Of a stretch of DNA of 64,000 nt, positions 63,071 through 64,000 are shown piece by piece (the first letter of the stretch is position 1; every line of letters starts with the position of its first letter). The DNA is taken from the NCBI RefSeq assembly GCF_012641265.1, contig NZ_JABAHZ010000011.1:62001-126000 (forward strand), written 5' to 3'. A model generated the notes under the pieces. That model was not told where the DNA came from. It saw only the letters and a list, made by a program, of their open reading frames with translations, and made no database searches. Origin of the DNA: Chitinophaga eiseniae (lineage in GTDB: Bacteria > Bacteroidota > Bacteroidia > Chitinophagales > Chitinophagaceae). The position numbers and the translations under genes were made by a program.

Positions 63071-63766
63071 ATGAAAGCAAGAATCCTATTGGTGGAAGAT
63101 GATCAAAATGTTGGTGCGGCTACAAAGAAACGACTGGAAGAAGCGGGCTATGATGTAGTGCATAGTATAGATGGCCAGGCAGCATGGGAACAGTTCCAGT
63201 TACGCTCATTCGACATTTGCCTACTGGACGTGATGATGCCTAAAAAAGACGGCCTGCAGCTGGCACAGCAAATCCGCGAGCTGAATGACCATGTCCCCAT
63301 ATTATTCCTCACGTCTAAAAATGAAAAAGAAGATCGGATAGCCGGCCTCCAAACCGGTGCAGACGACTATATCAGTAAACCATTCAATATGCAGGAACTT
63401 ATACTGCGTATCGAAGTGTTCCTGAAACGGACCATGAGCAGGGGGAAAGACAAATCAAACCTGTTTACGATTGGTCAGCTTACCTTCGACTATGAAGACC
63501 TCCGCCTTTATACAGCCGATGGTGAAGTGTCTATTTCCGTCACACAAAAGGAAGCCGACCTGCTTAAATACTTCTGCAATAATCCCAATAAAACACTCAA
63601 AAGAGAAGATATTCTTTCTAATGTGTGGGGAAAAGATGACTACTTTCTGGGCCGTAGCATGGATGTTTTTATTACCAAACTCCGGAAACATTTTAAATCA
63701 GACCCACAAATAAAGCTGGAAACCGTACATGGAGTGGGATTCCGATTCAATATTCCCCCCAGATAA
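63071..63766 (+). CDS. OmpR-family response regulator (231 aa)
   Basis: Receiver with D10/D11, phospho-acceptor D53 in LLDVMMPKKDG and K in YISKPFN, joined to an OmpR winged helix (QKEADLLKYFCNNPNKTLKREDILSNVWG ... GRSMDVFITKLRKHFKSDPQIKLETVHGVGFRF). It closely resembles the regulator at 59689-60399 and so may be a paralogue. No partner kinase in view. The 191-base upstream gap carries only a weak TTTG/TACAACTG promoter candidate (62929-62960). Confidence 0.95.
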   Translation: MKARILLVEDDQNVGAATKKRLEEAGYDVVHSIDGQAAWEQFQLRSFDICLLDVMMPKKDGLQLAQQIRELNDHVPILFLTSKNEKEDRIAGLQTGADDYISKPFNMQELILRIEVFLKRTMSRGKDKSNLFTIGQLTFDYEDLRLYTADGEVSISVTQKEADLLKYFCNNPNKTLKREDILSNVWGKDDYFLGRSMDVFITKLRKHFKSDPQIKLETVHGVGFRFNIPPR

Positions 63767-63772
63767 GCTCAT

Positions 63773-64000
63773 TTATAAAGCAGCAATAATCTGCGTCTGT
63801 ATCTCCTTAAATTCCTCTACAGACAGTTTTAGCTTACTACGAGAAAAATTCATATCATCGGCTGAATTAATTGGAATCAGGTGCATGTGCGCATGCGGGA
63901 CCTCCAGGCCAACCACACTAACGCCTATACGATTACAAGGCACTACCCGCTCAACAGCTTTGGCAATAGGTTTGGCAAACAACAGCCATTCTTTCAGCAA
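63773..64000 (-). CDS. HIT family protein, C-terminal part (5' end outside window)
   Basis: The visible 75 residues include the histidine triad HAHMHLIPI (HxHxHxx) preceded by VVGLEVP, the signature of HIT (HINT-like) nucleotide hydrolases, and a helical tail (SVEEFKEIQTQIIAAL). The start lies beyond 64000. It is convergent with the regulator gene, 6 bases from its stop. HIT proteins hydrolyse nucleotide phosphoramidates; the substrate is not readable. Confidence 0.9.
   Translation of the reverse strand: MLKEWLLFAKPIAKAVERVVPCNRIGVSVVGLEVPHAHMHLIPINSADDMNFSRSKLKLSVEEFKEIQTQIIAAL

Overview
The window looks like a chromosomal segment of a Bacteroidota bacterium, most likely a Chitinophaga-like member of the Chitinophagaceae. 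The signs are an lpxC-fabZ fusion inside an lpxD/lpxC-fabZ/lpxA run, a PorX-type (response regulator + PglZ) protein, a DUF3098 gene beside ftsX, promoters of the TTTG / TAnnTTTG type, few visible Shine-Dalgarno sites, and many two-component proteins. I see no phage, transposase, integrase or CRISPR array; most of the window is ordinary core genome with strand switches closed by hairpins.

Region by region. 1-9.7 kb is a dense signalling block: the end of a histidine kinase, a receiver-kinase and a receiver on the plus strand, tRNA-Ala(GGC), then a minus-strand operon of a 1336-residue NIT/HAMP/GAF hybrid kinase with three receivers, a lone receiver, CheR, CheB and a second receiver-kinase, followed by a plus-strand lone receiver. 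9.8-15.4 kb holds an S41 protease, a large TPR protein, a PhnB-like protein and a ROK regulator. 15.5-19.9 kb holds tRNA-Leu(UAG) and the protein-quality genes tig-clpP-clpX. 19.9-26.1 kb (minus) has a dihaem cytochrome c, an acyl-CoA dehydrogenase, an HhH protein, an MBL hydrolase, a small unknown and porX. 26.4-34.4 kb (plus) has an HD hydrolase, the lipid A genes, an unusual ABC ATPase, a UMF1-type MFS transporter, an MBL hydrolase and a GroES-like protein. 34.4-44.1 kb has an XRE/DUF2975 pair, a HerA-like ATPase, a Gfo/Idh/MocA oxidoreductase, recQ, a copper-type P-ATPase, tsaE and alanine dehydrogenase. 44.1-52.0 kb has uppP, DUF3098, ftsX, leuS and a minus-strand cluster of two small membrane proteins, a Tes-like radical SAM enzyme and an Lgt-like transferase. 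52.1-64 kb has an M23 peptidase, an EEP-family hydrolase, a lipoprotein, an M28 peptidase, a TlpA-like protein, ruvB, ruvC, two OmpR-type regulators without visible kinases, a DUF3108 protein, a flippase-like membrane protein and the end of a HIT protein.

The two most unusual items are: (1) long intergenic palindromes whose arms are built from in-register 7-base units of the form GC-N2-AAA, with copies at 18.0, 40.0 and 59.6 kb (a looser relative at 13.6 kb), where the arms differ between copies yet stay complementary within a copy; and (2) the overlapping pair of an Lgt-like transferase lacking apparent key residues and a cysteine-rich radical SAM enzyme resembling the tetraether lipid synthase family, next to two tandem small membrane proteins, which could be a lipid- or lipoprotein-modifying unit. 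All family names come from reading the translations by eye; no database search was run.
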